NCBI GenBank assembly: GCA_024760905.1 | Contig: CM045750.1 | Span: 19,781,919-19,845,918 of the forward strand | From: Plotosus lineatus | Taxonomy: Eukaryota; Chordata; Actinopteri; Siluriformes; Plotosidae | Direction of reading: 5' to 3' | DNA length: 64,000 nucleotides | Notes under the pieces: generated by a model | Seen by the model: only the letters and a program-made list of their open reading frames with translations | What the model was told of the DNA's origin: nothing | Database searches by the model: none | Program-made: the position numbers and the translations under genes | Part shown: one piece after another, positions 43,052 to 54,039 of the stretch | How positions within the stretch are numbered: position 1 is the first letter of the stretch | How the letters are laid out: each line of letters begins with the position of its first letter

Positions 43052-43722
43052 AGTAGTACTGTGACTTACTCAAGTAATCCGTTCCAAGGGCAAGCTCATA
43101 AGTCAAAATACCAGTTAGATAAAATAAAAAATCCCATAAGAAATAATAGAAAAACAATGACTCCATTCCATTCCGCTCCCAAATTCATATAACCTGACAC
43201 AAACACATATATTTGACCTAATAAATTAAAGATAAAGATGGTAAACCAATAAATATTTCATAAGAATAATACTACATGTACATTAACATTAATAATAATT
43301 AATAATTAATAATTATTCTTATAATTATAAGCAGGGAGCATGCTTTTTTGCCACACTGTACTCGATTTAAGTATAATTGTACATCATCTACAGTAGGTGG
43401 CAGTGACGCTCTCACTGTGTTCCCTATAGTGTATGGAAAAAGTACTGAGCAAACAATATGAAGTGCAGTAAACATTATTTATAGTCATGCGCGGGGCACT
43501 CACATCACAGAAAATAATTGAGAAGCACTACACAAGGCGTTCTCGGAGAGCAGGATATACATGCCGAAGAATATGAGGCTAATCGGCCCAGAAAATCCAT
43601 TTCCCCAGCAGAGCTTGTAAATCAAAAATTTGCTCTTTGGATGGGGCAGATTTTTGGTCGGATTGAAGCTTGTATCATGGAAAATTCATCATAAATGACA
43701 CTCGTAAGTCTGGGTACCACTG
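43052..43722 (+). mobile_element. Second Tigger-like MITE, distinct from MITE-T
   Basis: The left end tagtactgtgacttactcaa and the inverted right end actcgtaagtctgggtaccactg, followed by TA (43723-43724), are complementary. Subterminal 'atcccataagaaataataga' is typical of Tigger-derived MITEs (family knowledge). It contains a hAT end fragment at 43330-43522. Confidence 0.75.
43330..43522. mobile_element. hAT end fragment inside a Tigger-like MITE
   Basis: Shares 'agtaggtggcagtgacgctc', 'gcaaacaatatgaagtgcag' and the terminus cagaaaataattgagaagcac with the hAT-type element at 45637-48327. The opposite terminus is not visible. Confidence 0.6.
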
Positions 43723-43724
43723 TA

Positions 43725-44107
43725 TCTTTGAATAATTTTGCAATGAGTTCATGAACCAGGCAACCAAAATGGGGATGTCGTGACCAATTTCAAAATGAAA
43801 AGCAACAGCGACGAATGAACTGCCAATCATGTCAGGAGCTTTTCTATCACACTCCGTGTGTGTTTACTCCAAACAGCTTCTCTTTATATTCTTCGCACTA
43901 TATTTTGTGTTCTATATATACTTGTTCAAGTGATGGGAATAAATGAAGTGACTACAAATGATAAGATGGACACATCTTGCTACTGGTCCTATTAAAAATG
44001 TATTAAAAATAGTCAGAAGAATTTGCTTTGCTATACTGGGGCTTACAAGTTACAACAAAGGGTGATTTTATTTACTTATTTATTTATTATTCAGAAATAT
44101 ACACTAC
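43725..44107. other. Nothing recognised
   Basis: Unique-looking spacer. Confidence 0.5.
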
Positions 44108-44565
<458 letters not shown>

Positions 44566-44689
44566 ACATGAAATAACACGATTGGACTATGACACTTACA
44601 CTCCACAAGACCTGCAATAATAAAAAAAATAATAATAATAAAAATTGGTGTTCTTTATTTTCGCAAAATAAATTTCTCTCTGACTTTAA

Positions 44690-44957
44690 GCTCACCCCCA
44701 GTGCAGCTAACTGGGTTATCAAAGACCAGCCATGTCTCTCACTGTCTATTGTTTGAGGTTCATGTAAAATAACCATTGCTGACTTTCGACAGGAGTAGCT
44801 GCAAGGCTGTCAGCGTGTTTCTGCCCTGTGATGGCCTGGCGAGCTGTCCAGGGTGTACTCTGCCCTTGCCCAGAGTCGGCTGGGATGAGCGCCAACCTAT
44901 CCACGACCGAAATTAGGATTAAGCGGTTACAGAAAATGAATGAATGAATTAATGACT
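44690..44957 (+). mobile_element. SINE-B, head missing
   Basis: Starts cccccagtgcagctaactgg, then ttcatgtaaaataaccattg, gatggcctggcgagctgtcc, and tail gattaagcggttacagaaaa with (gaat)n. Confidence 0.85.
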
Positions 44958-44974
44958 TTAAGCTCAATGTATTC

Positions 44975-44982
44975 TTCTTCTT

Positions 44983-45013
<31 letters not shown>

Positions 45014-45060
45014 TTATTATTATTATTATTATTATTATAATTATTATTATTATTATTATT
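44975..45060. repeat. (TTC)n(TTA)n compound microsatellite
   Basis: TTC units to 45011, then TTA units with one ATAATT switch. Same order as at 795-905. Confidence 0.95.
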
Positions 45061-45484
45061 GTGTTGTTCATTAAATGTAAATTGCATTCGTTGAATGAAC
45101 ATTATGGATTATTGTTTAGGTAAACTTTACAGCATACTGATGGAAACAAAGTCGCATCTGTAAAAATATATATATATTTTTTTCTCCAAATTAGTGTACA
45201 GTGTCTGCATTTATATTCTAATTGACACCAAAAAATGGGTGTGGCCTAAAACTAAACGATGTTATTAGATTTGTTTGTATATGTGTGACATTATCTCACA
45301 AATTCTGTTACATTTATAACCGAAAATATTAACTAACTACTGGCCTTTAAACCCGTCTAGTTACTAAAAATTTCTGCTCATGTTCATGTTAATGAATGTG
45401 ACCTTTACTTGAGCTTCATATCTGACTGCTGACTGTTTTTAGCAATGAAGCCTTTGCTATAACATTTTATCAGGCTCAGAGCAA
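45061..45484. other. Nothing recognised
   Basis: AT-rich unique-looking spacer. Confidence 0.5.
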
Positions 45485-45959
45485 ATAATAAGTTTTATTA
45501 TGGATTATATAATTAGGACTACAGAGAGGCTGGATTATATATCGGTTGACACCGGATGAAGGCGTGGTCCACACTAAATGGTTCACCACACCATCACATT
45601 GTCAACACACACCATCATTAACACATACATCTATGTGAGTGTTTCTCAAATAGTGGGGGCCACGGTAGGATGCCCTTGATGCCGGGAGAGTGTTTATGAC
45701 CTTGGAGAACATGCTTTTCTGGAATAGTGTACGGGAATTAAGTGTAATTGCACCTCCACTCCACTAGTTGGCAGTGGTGCTCTCATTGTTGTGCGATGAT
45801 GTAGCGGTTTTTCACACAAGCAAACAATATCAAGTGCAGTGACCAACCCCTCAAGAAACAACACAGGAAATTTTCTAAAAGAAATGATGAGAAAGGTGAA
45901 GAGAGATGTTGAATGAGCGTAGGATGTATTAAGGATGTATTTTTTGTATTATTACTATT

Positions 45960-46472
45960 TCAGGCACATTGATGCATTTTAAATCTTATCTGATCTTCTT
46001 CTTCTTCTTTTCTTTTTGGCTGTTCCCTTCGGGTGGCCCAACAGCAAATGATCTGCCTCCATCTCACCCTATCCTCTGCATCTTCTTCTTTTACACCAAC
46101 TGCCTTCATGTCCTCCTTCACCACGTCCATAAATCTTCTCTTTGTTCTTCCTCTCGGCCTTCTGCCTGGTAGTTCCAACCTCAGCATCCTACTACCAATA
46201 TATTCACTATCCCTCCTCTGTACAATCTGCATGTCTCCCTTGTTCTTAAAAATGGGCACCAGCACACTTCTCCATTCCTCTGGCATCTGCTCACTTTCTA
46301 AGACCTTGTTGAATGTTCTTGTCAGAAAATCTACTGCTACCTCCCCTAGACACTTCCATACCTCCACCGGTATGTCATCAGGACCAACTGCCTTTCCACT
46401 CTTCATCCTCTTCAATGCCCTCCTCACTTCACCCTTACTAATCTTTGCTACTTCCTGGTCCTCAACGGTCAC
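45960..46472 (-). pseudogene. RTE-3 fused RT start and C-terminal end
   Basis: 170 open codons. The first half is the RT entrance (RRALKRMKSGKAVGPDDIPV, LTRTFNKVLESEQMPEEWRS, PIFKNKGDMQI). It switches without loss of frame to the C-terminal domain (VQRRDSEYIGSRMLRLELPG, RRPRGRTKRRFMDVVKED). The RT catalytic region is deleted. The end reads through the normal stop because CCGDP has become CCWATRR. Confidence 0.9.
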
Positions 46473-48086
46473 CCCTTCTACTCTTTTTCTCTCTCATTTT
46501 CCTCAGTCATCAGCTCTTCAAAGTACTCTTTCCATCTTCCCAGCACACTTCTGTCATCAGTCAATACATTTCTCTCTCTGTCCTCTAACTTGCTGCACAT
46601 CTTTCCCATCTCTATTTCTCTGCTGTGCCAACCTGTATAAATCATTTTCTCCCTCCTTACTGTCCAACCTATCATACAAGTCATCATACGCCCTCTGTTT
46701 GTCCTTTGACACCGCGACCTTCACCTTACACTGTGTCTCCCTGTACTCCTGTTTACTCTCTTCAGTCCTAAGTCCCACTTCTTCTTAGCTAACCTCTTCT
46801 TTTGTACACACTCCTGCACTTCCTTATTCCACCACCAAGTCTCCTTATCTACTTCTCTTCCAGAGGACACATCAAGTACTCTCCTACCTGTCTCCCTAAT
46901 CACATTGACTATGGTTGTCCAGTCATCTGGAAGCACGTCCTGACTACCCAAAGCCTGTTTCAACTCCTCCTTGAAGACAACACAACACTCTTCCTTTTTC
47001 AGCTTCCATCACTTTGTCTTCTGCTCTGCCTTTGCCTTTTTCACATTTCTCATCATCAGCATCATCTTGCACACCACCATCCTATGCTGTTTTGCAACAC
47101 TCTAACCCACCACTACTTTGCAGTCACTGACTTCCTTCAAATGACATCGCCTGCACAAGATGTAGTCTACCTGTGTGCTCCTACCTCCGCTTTTATAAGT
47201 CACCCCATGGTCCTGTTTCTTCTGGAAGGAAGTATTCACCAGAGCCATTTCCATCCTTTTTGCAAAATCGATCAACATCTGTCCTTCTGTATGCCTGTCC
47301 TGGATACCAAACCTGCCCATCACTTCCTCATCCCCTCTGTTGCCTGCACCAACATGTCCATTGAAGTCTGCACCAATGACCACTCTTTCACCTCTGGGGG
47401 TATTCTGCATCACTTCATCTAACTCACTCCAGAATCTCTCCTTCTCTTCTAGTTTACATCCTGCCTGTGGGGCATAAGCACTAACAACACTGGACATCAC
47501 GCCTTCAATTTCTAACTTGAGACTCATCACTCTGTCTGTCACTCTTTTCAGTTCTAGAACATTCCTGACAAACCCCTCCTTCAAGATGACTTCTACTCCA
47601 TTTCTCTTCCCATCCACACCATGAAAAAACAGCTTAAACCCTGCTTCTAAGCTTCTAGCCTTGCTCCCTTTCCCACTGGTCTCCTGAACACACAGTATGT
47701 CCACCTTCCTCCTCTGCATCTTGTCAGCCAGCTCTCTACCTTTATCTTTCATAGTTCCAACATTCAAAGTCCCTTCTCTCAGTCCTAGACTCATGCCTTT
47801 CCTCTTCTCTCTCTGCCTACAGACACGCCTCCCGCCTCTCCTTCTTAGACATCTTCAACCAACAGTAGTCCAATATCCACCAGAACCCTGTTGGTTAACA
47901 GCACTGATGGCGGTCGTTGTTAACCTGAGCCTTGACCGATCCGGTATGGATTTCCTTTTGATCAATTGCATGAGAATTTTGGCAGAAGTTTTACACCGGA
48001 TGCCCTTCCTGCTGCAACCCTCTGCATTTATCCGGGCTTGGGACCGGCGTGAGGGTGAACACTGGCTTGTGCCCCCCCCCACGGCT
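45995..48086 (-). mobile_element. RTE LINE with both ends, RT core deleted (RTE-3)
   Basis: Reverse copy with the full 5' end (cagccgtg, G run, cacgccggtcccaagccc) and the full 3' end. It is flanked by near-identical direct repeats of about 21 bp (45974-45994 and 48087-48108, both starting gcatttt and ending tctgat). Relative to RTE-1 about 1,050 bp covering most of the RT and the domain after it are missing at a junction near 46222. Confidence 0.95.
47102..47794 (-). pseudogene. RTE-3 endonuclease ORF
   Basis: 230 open codons covering the whole APE-type endonuclease: GTLNVGTMKDKGRELADKMQ, KVDILCVQETSGKG with the catalytic Glu, AYAPQAGCKLEEKERFWSEL, GERVVIGADFNGHVGAGNRG, GVTYKSGGRSTQVDYILCRR. 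All usual catalytic boxes are readable, unlike RTE-1, but RW after QET is SG here. It ends at KVVVG before a frameshift into the linker. The forward ORFs over this region are shadows. Confidence 0.85.
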
Positions 48087-48475
48087 GCATTTTTAAATCT
48101 TTTCTGATACAGATAAAAAAAAAAACAATGTTAATGAAGTTTTTCTTTCTTATAAGTTGAATGATATTTCTTTCTTTTTTGTTTTTAATGTTAACAAATA
48201 TACAACATTATGCAGAGGTGTACTAATAACAATTTTATAGACAAATAATACTATTTATAGTAACTCGTAGGGCATGAAATGTTTTTTCTTCCTTGAGGGG
48301 GCGCCACAGAAAATAATTGAGAAGGTTATCTCGACGCAAGTTGGAGCAGCCAGTTAACCTAATATGGATGTTTTTGAACTGTGAATAGAAACTGAAGAAC
48401 CTGGAGGCAACCCACGTCCAGCCCTGACACCCAAATTGGGCATGCTAACCACACCACCATCATGCTGCCCAATAT

Positions 48476-48739
48476 AATCCTTTAATATGAAAAGACCACC
48501 AGAAGATAATTAATCATGAGGTGAAATGGCCAGCATGTATATTTATGTGACTCCTCCGTGCACCATGCTTGAACAATATGTAAGCTAAGCTCAGTCACCC
48601 TTTCTGCTACCCCTGCGGGTGAAGGACACATGCTCTCCTGAATAATTTACGCAAAGTCCATGTGTTAAACTTTAATTAGCCAATATGAAAAATGCAAGCT
48701 TTAAACTACTTTTTTTTTAATATTTTGTTTATGGACAAG
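48476..48739. other. Nothing recognised
   Basis: Unique-looking spacer with a T run near 48710. Confidence 0.5.
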
Positions 48740-48744
48740 ATGGC

Positions 48745-49345
48745 TTTGGGTCTGGTGGTGTGGTGGTTACGGTGCTGGGTTCATTATTGGAAGGGTTTGA
48801 ATCCCTATCTGAACCACGAGACTGCCTCTGTGCCAAGCAGTATGAATAGGTAAAGTATGTTGGGCTTTTTTACACCCGAGCCAAGTGGCTCATCAGGCCG
48901 GTGCTTATCCCAGGTTTCCATAGCGTGAAGCGACCAAGAGAACAACTCCTCCTTGATGGGATGCTAGTCCATCGCAGGTTACCTTCCCAGCATATTTTTA
49001 CTGGTACCCATTTATACTGCTGGGTGAACACAGGCGCACATGTTGTTAAAACCTTGCCCCGGGGTCTTCGTACAGTGGGGGTCTAACTGGGATTTGAACA
49101 CACAACCTCCCAATCATGAGCCTGCTACCCTAACCACTACACCACCGGCCCCACATAGAGTAGTAGGAATGGATACGAGTAAATAAATAAATAAAGACTG
49201 GAGAGGAACCTGCGCTGGACGAGCATCCCATCCAGGCAGAGTTGAACTCCTCATTGTTCGCACTACAGAATCCAGGGATAAGCTCCAGCCTGTGGCTCTG
49301 ACGAGCCACTAGGCTGAGGTGCAAAAGCCCAACAGACTCCACCTT
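48745..49345 (+). mobile_element. SINE-A split by a reverse SINE-A
   Basis: Forward copy in two parts. 48745-48858: gtctggtggtgtggtggtta, gaagggtttgaatcccta, gccaagcagtatgaatagg. 49160-49345: ggaacctgcgctggacgagc, gcagagttgaactcctc, tgaggtgcaaaagcccaac. The break is at the poly-purine middle of the element. Confidence 0.8.
48862..49155 (-). mobile_element. SINE-A nested in opposite orientation
   Basis: Reverse full-length copy: ggcttttttacacccgagcc, gttaccttcccagcatattt, ggggtctaactgggatttga, accactacaccaccggcccc. Candidate target duplication: agtatgaataggta on the left and agtaggaatggata on the right. Confidence 0.85.
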
Positions 49346-50002
49346 TGAGAAGACGACCCACATCATTCAGTATACGGTACTCTACACATGCAAAATGGGG
49401 TTGATACAGGCATTACCTTTCTCTGATATACTTCCGAATAAGTCTGTGTGCCTAGGCAATATTTCTGCATTTGTTTGGTTATGAAATATTAAAAAAAGAT
49501 TCTATAGTTCCACTTATTTAAATAGATAAATTTTATTTTTCACTGAGGTATTTAATATGAATATATAATACTATAATATAAATGCATTGCGGAATTTATG
49601 CTAAGAATTACCCTTGTCACAGTGGGCTTAATTTATATTTATTTTTTATGAAGGTTTTGACTCAGTTAAGCATTTTTATTATTATTCAATCTGACTCTAA
49701 TATTTTTTTATTATGAACAACTGCCTTTTATGCAACCTGGCATTGCCAACCAACATCATACATTCTTATTGTGGAGCCTCAGTAAAATATAAATTCAGTG
49801 TCCCTATATTATGAAAGAAGACAAATAATTTATGGGCTTCTGATAAACAATATCAACATCACCTCGTCTACATCTGTCTGAACCGCTCACAGATCTGATT
49901 GGACTTTATACCCATGAAGATATATATCTTATGACATGGTTTAGAGGTATCATTCCACCATGTTATTATTTTCATAATGCATAATACAGTCGTGTGTCAA
50001 AG

Positions 50003-50009
<7 letters not shown>
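49346..50009. other. AT-rich stretch, nothing recognised
   Basis: About 660 bp without a recognisable element or domain. Confidence 0.5.
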
Positions 50010-50056
<47 letters not shown>

Positions 50057-50063
50057 GTTATTA
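50010..50063. repeat. (ATT)n microsatellite
   Basis: About 18 ATT units with one GTT. Confidence 0.95.
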
Positions 50064-50384
50064 TTTAAAGCTGGAGAGTTTTCCATATCTTGACATTAAT
50101 ATGATTTAAAATATCAGATCCAAAGCAGTGGTGGCCTGTTGTTAAATATACTGGATCACTGATTCTAAGGTTGGTGGTTCAAACCCCACTCTCAGTGGAT
50201 TGTCATTGATTGACACCCCCCTCCCTTCCCCAGTGTAGCTAACTGGGTTATCAAAGGCCGGCCATGTCTCTCACTGTCTACAGTGTGAAGTTCCTGTAAA
50301 AGAACCATTGCTGACTTTCGACAATACTAGCTGTATAGCCTTCGGCGCGTTTCTGCCCTGCAATGGCCTGCTGAGATATCCAGG

Positions 50385-51035
50385 GTGTACTCTGAATACA
50401 TGTGTGTAAATGAGAAGGACCCAGGAGGAACGGTGATGTTACAGGGAGCAGAGATAATGAAGGTGGAGGATTTTAAGTACTTAGGCTCAACAATCCAGAG
50501 CAATGGAGAGTGTGGAAAAGAGGTGAAGAAGCGTGTGCAGGTAGGCTGGAATGGTTGGAGAAAAGTGTCCGGTGTGAAGTGTGATAGGAGAGTGTCAGCA
50601 AGAATGAAGGGAAAAGTGTACAAGACGGTGGTGAGGCCAGCGATGTTGTATGGTTTAGAATCTGTGGCAATGAGGAAAAGGCAGGAGGCAGAGCTGGAGG
50701 TAGCGGAGATGAAAATGTTGAGGTTCTCTCTGGGAGTAATGAGGATGGATAGGATCAGAAATGAGTACATCAGAGGGACAGCCCATGTAAGATGTTTTGG
50801 AGACAAAGTCAGAGAGGCTAGATTGAGATGGTTTGGACATGTACAGAGGAGGGATAGTGAGTATATTGGCAGTAGGATGCTGAGGTTGGAACTACCAGGC
50901 AGAAGGCCTCGAGGAAGACCAAAGAAGAGATTTATGGATGTGGTGAAAGAAGACATGAAGGTCGTTGGAGTCAGAAAAGAAGATGCAGAGGACAGGGTGA
51001 GATGGAGGCTGATGATTTGCTGTGGCGACCCCTGA
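50385..51035 (+). pseudogene. RTE-4 C-terminal domain ORF, fully open
   Basis: 216 codons; the first few come from SINE-B flank. Contains MKVEDFKYLGSTIQSNGECG, KRVQVGWNGWRKVSGVKCDR, MKGKVYKTVVRPAMLYGLES, LRFSLGVMRMDRIRNEYIRG, LRWFGHVQRRDSEYIGSRM, GRRPRGRPKKRFMDVVKED, ending ICCGDP. It has no stops but lacks endonuclease and RT. The antisense ORF at 50327-50956 is a shadow. Confidence 0.9.
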
Positions 51036-51090
51036 AGGGAGCAGCCGAAAGTAAAATAATAAAAAAAGTAAAAAAAAAGTAAAAAAGAAG
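50395..51090 (+). mobile_element. RTE LINE, 5'-truncated copy (RTE-4) inside SINE-B
   Basis: About 0.7 kb of RTE 3' end flanked by ACTCTG at 50389-50394 and 51091-51096. It begins (aatacatgtgtgtaaatgag) at almost the same LINE position as RTE-5. The tail is an A-rich (gtaaaa)n stretch rather than (gaa)n. Confidence 0.95.
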
Positions 51091-51254
51091 ACTCTGCCCT
51101 CGCCCTGAGTCGGCTGGGAGGGGCACGAGCCTGTTCGCGACCCTAATTAGGATTAAGCGGTTACAGAAAAATTAATGAATGAATATCAAATCCCCACAAA
51201 AGTCCTAAAACTAAAGCAAACACAGTGATCCAATATTACCTAAATTATATCAAC

Positions 51255-51535
51255 AAAAATGTATGGACACTGGACCAAGACTCGCATACATGGTTCCTGA
51301 TCACTGGACTTCATGCTCCATTCTTCTTTGTTGATATATTAAATATTTGTCTGCTGGTAAAGGCTGTCTAGTATATTTTGTAGAGTGGCTGTGGGTGTTT
51401 GTGAACACTCAAAGAACGTCACTAATTTTAGGTCCTGATAGACATCTGGGGCAGTTGCCATTGTAGTGCATCCCAAATGTGTTCAGTTGGGTTGAGGTCA
51501 GTGCTCTGGGTAAAATGTCTCACAATTTATTCTCA
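51255..51535 (-). pseudogene. Tc1-like transposon end with transposase C-terminal scrap
   Basis: In reverse sense 51464-51506 reads TDLNPTEHIWDALQW, the conserved Tc1 'DLNPIEHLWD' block holding the third catalytic acidic residue. The text 'aatgtatggacactgga' near 51259 fits the end of a Tc1-like element. Only about 280 bp remain. Confidence 0.65.
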
Positions 51536-51726
51536 CAATGCAAACACATACACAACTATTCACACTCACAATCATACCGAGTTACAATTCGAGGCAGACC
51601 ATTAGTCTGATGCGCATGTCTTTAGACTGTTGAAGGAGACCGGAATACCAGAAGAGAACCCACTCAAGCACAAGGAGAACATTTAAACTGTACATGGAAA
51701 TGCCTGACTCTGGGATTCAAACCCAG

Positions 51727-51758
<32 letters not shown>

Positions 51759-51810
51759 GACATGGACGTAATAACCACTATGCCAGACTACCATCCCTAC
51801 TTGAGGTGTC
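51536..51810 (-). mobile_element. SINE-C with T run
   Basis: Reverse copy: atgcaaacacatacacaact, tgatgcgcatgtctttagac, gggattcaaacccagaactt, then a T run (51729-51758) and accactatgccagactacca. Confidence 0.75.
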
Positions 51811-52146
51811 AGATTTGTAATAATGGTCTCTGCTTTTTTATTTTTTGCCCTTCTTCTGATGGGACATGTTAATTTATAATTTGTTGCATCAATTCCTCCC
51901 CATTCACTGAGTCTGACATGATCATGTACACGGCAGTAGTAACACAGTTCTTTCCTCAGGGGGAAGGACAGTGTTTGTACACGATATTAAATAATACCAT
52001 TGTGAAGAACCCAGAATCTCACATAAGTAGCTTAGGAGCAGAAAATAAGAAACATTCTGTAGATCTGTATTGATCAGTGTGGTCCGGAGGACTTCACTAA
52101 AAGCAAATCATTTCTCTATTCAGCCTTATGCATTGAGATATAACCT

Positions 52147-52310
52147 GACCTGTCATAACATTAACACCACCTGACTGATGTGTGTCCAATATGCGGCAAA
52201 CTGCAATGCATTGTGTACTGTGACACCTTTCTAATAAAAGCTGGTTTATCAGTGCAGTGTGTGCTCCAGAAGATCTTCTGTGGGATCGGACCAGATGGAC
52301 TAACCTTCCA
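52147..52310 (+). mobile_element. Left end of a decayed DNA transposon
   Basis: Starts cctgtcataacattaacacc and acctgactgatgtgtgtcc. It is the inverse of the motif ccaggtggtgttaatgtgat at 55155-55175. Body text ctgtgggatcggaccagatg recalls a widespread fish repeat; the superfamily is uncertain. Confidence 0.5.
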
Positions 52311-52439
52311 TTATATTATAAATCATGTATGAATGTATACACATAAACAACTCTCACAGAAAATAGTAGCTGTGAGTAATTGAAGTTTCCAAAAAATAAT
52401 AAAACAATAATAAAATAAATAAAAACACGTGGGATGGCC

Positions 52440-52622
52440 TACCCTGGTTTCCCAAACCACTTAGTCCTGTAGGGTCACAGAGAGGCTGGAGGGTCTCTCA
52501 ACTGACACTGGGGGGGGGGGGATAAAAAATAAACGGTACACTCCGAGCAGCTCACCAGTCCATTGCAGGACCAGCACACACACAGCCATTAAAACTCACA
52601 CCTAGGGGTAATTATAACAGTG
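52440..52622 (-). mobile_element. SINE-C fragment
   Basis: Reverse copy: cccaaaccacttagtcctg, tcacagagaggctggagg, gagcagctcaccagtccatt, with a G run at 52510-52520. Confidence 0.65.
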
Positions 52623-53215
52623 AAATAAGCCTTTTAGAGCTCAATTTTGAGTTAAGTACATAAATGAATAGTGAAAAGTTCAGTCTTTGTGATGAATGCT
52701 ACCATAAATCCATATGGAGTTCCAATTTTTATATAATGGAGACACTGTACTATTGCTCGTAGCTATTTCAGTGATTTACTAATACAACAGTGGGCAAAGT
52801 CCAAAATCCAATATGGCGGTACCCATGTGTGAAGCCTCCACATCTCGGAAAAACATACCAGAAAAAAGAGATTATTCAGTTAACAGAGTCCTCAGAATGT
52901 AAGTGCTACATTATCTATGAGAGCACGCATGTCAGCTCGTTAGCGTGTTATTCATTATTTGATGATGTAATATTGATACATTTCTTGAACATTTGGAGAT
53001 GTAGAACACTATCACTCTAAAAATGACAATTTTGACTTTTCTAAGTCTAAAAAAAATCAAAATTTTTGGTAAAATGCCAAAGTCCCAGCAACACTGCAAT
53101 TTAAACTGAGAAAAGTATCTTGGAGAAAGATTCAAGAAGACTTAATGCATGGACATATGAATCATACCAATTTATTTTAACCTTAAATCTTTAAAACATT
53201 CGGCCTCAGTCCACT
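52623..53215. other. Nothing recognised
   Basis: Low-copy stretch with short featureless ORFs (52790-53020 forward, 52932-53135 reverse). Confidence 0.5.
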
Positions 53216-53398
53216 GTTGCTCTCAGGGACTCAATTAGTCTAATGTGCATGTCTTTGAACTGTGGAAGGAAATCGGAGTACTTGGAAAAACTCAAGCAAA
53301 CTCCACACAGAAACATGTGGTCTGAGGCCATAACTTGAACCCAGAACCTTCTTGCTGTGAAGCAGATGTCCTAACCATTATACCACCATACCACCCCT
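53216..53398 (-). mobile_element. SINE-C, head side
   Basis: Reverse copy: ttagtctaatgtgcatgtct, caagcaaactccacacagaa, acccagaaccttcttgctgt, ccattataccaccataccac. Confidence 0.75.
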
Positions 53399-53539
53399 GA
53401 AAGTGAATACCATCGATTTTCTCATTACAGTGTCACCCACCAAAGTGTGGACTGTATCACGCATAATTAGAATTAGATTACTTTAATGCTCCTGAAGGAA
53501 ACTGTGTGTATGTAGTTGCTCCATACATGTAAGGTAAGG

Positions 53540-53836
53540 TAATGTGGGCTTTTTACACCTGAGCATAGTGGCTCATCAGGCTGGTGCATATCCCCGTTTC
53601 CATCGCGTGAAGCTACCAGGAGTTCAACTCCTCCTGGATGGGACGCTAGTCCATCGCAGGTTACCATCTCAGTATATTTTTACTGGTACCCATTTATACT
53701 ACTGAGTGAAGAGAGGCACACATGTGGTTAAGACCTTGCCCAGGGGTCTTAGCACAGTGGGGGTTTAAGTGGGAGTTCAACAAACATCCTCCTGATCATG
53801 AGCCTGGCACCCTAACCACTACACCATCAGCCCCAG
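53540..53836 (-). mobile_element. SINE-A, full length
   Basis: Reverse copy: ggctttttacacctgagcat, aggagttcaactcctcctgg, taagaccttgcccaggggtc, actacaccatcagccccag. It is preceded by 'ggtaaggtaatg', the family terminus. Confidence 0.85.
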
Positions 53837-54039
53837 CTCTATACAAGTAGAGTGAGATAAAGATAAAGTGGCAATAAAGAAAATTTAAGAAAAAGACACA
53901 CACGCACATACAGAATCAACATTTATAAATATATCTATGTAAGTCTGAAATTATAAGTTAGTAATGTCGATATAAACAGGTAGAGAATGAATGGTGTCAG
54001 TGAGTGATATACACAGTATTATCAATATGATAAACAGTA

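Larger units (their letters stand above)
45637..48327. mobile_element. hAT-type element carrying an RTE insertion
   Basis: The left end gagtgtttctcaaatagtgg and the right inverted end cacagaaaataattgagaag resemble the TIRs of the 36410 element. Subterminal 'tagttggcagtggtgctctc' matches 43400. Flanks atctatgt and atctcgac agree only partly, so the 8-bp target duplication has decayed or is not real. The interior is mostly RTE-3; no hAT transposase is seen. Confidence 0.65.
45485..48475 (-). mobile_element. SINE-C split by a hAT-type element
   Basis: Left part 45485-45636: ggattatataattaggacta, ggttcaccacaccatcac. Right part 48328-48475: aagttggagcagccagttaa, cctaatatggatgtttttga, caccaccatcatgctgccc. 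Confidence 0.7.
50128..51190 (+). mobile_element. SINE-B split by RTE-4
   Basis: Left part 50128-50394: gtggtggcctgttgttaaat, gttggtggttcaaacccc, agctaactgggttatcaaag, gcgtttctgccctgcaatgg. Right part from 51091: actctgccctcgccctgagt, gattaagcggttacagaaaa. The two parts rejoin exactly at actctg. Confidence 0.9.

Noticed and set aside
46033..46788. 251-codon forward ORF
   Set aside because: Antisense shadow of the RTE-3 coding strand. The same holds for 28154-28711, 50327-50956, 60195-61100 and 46802-47422.
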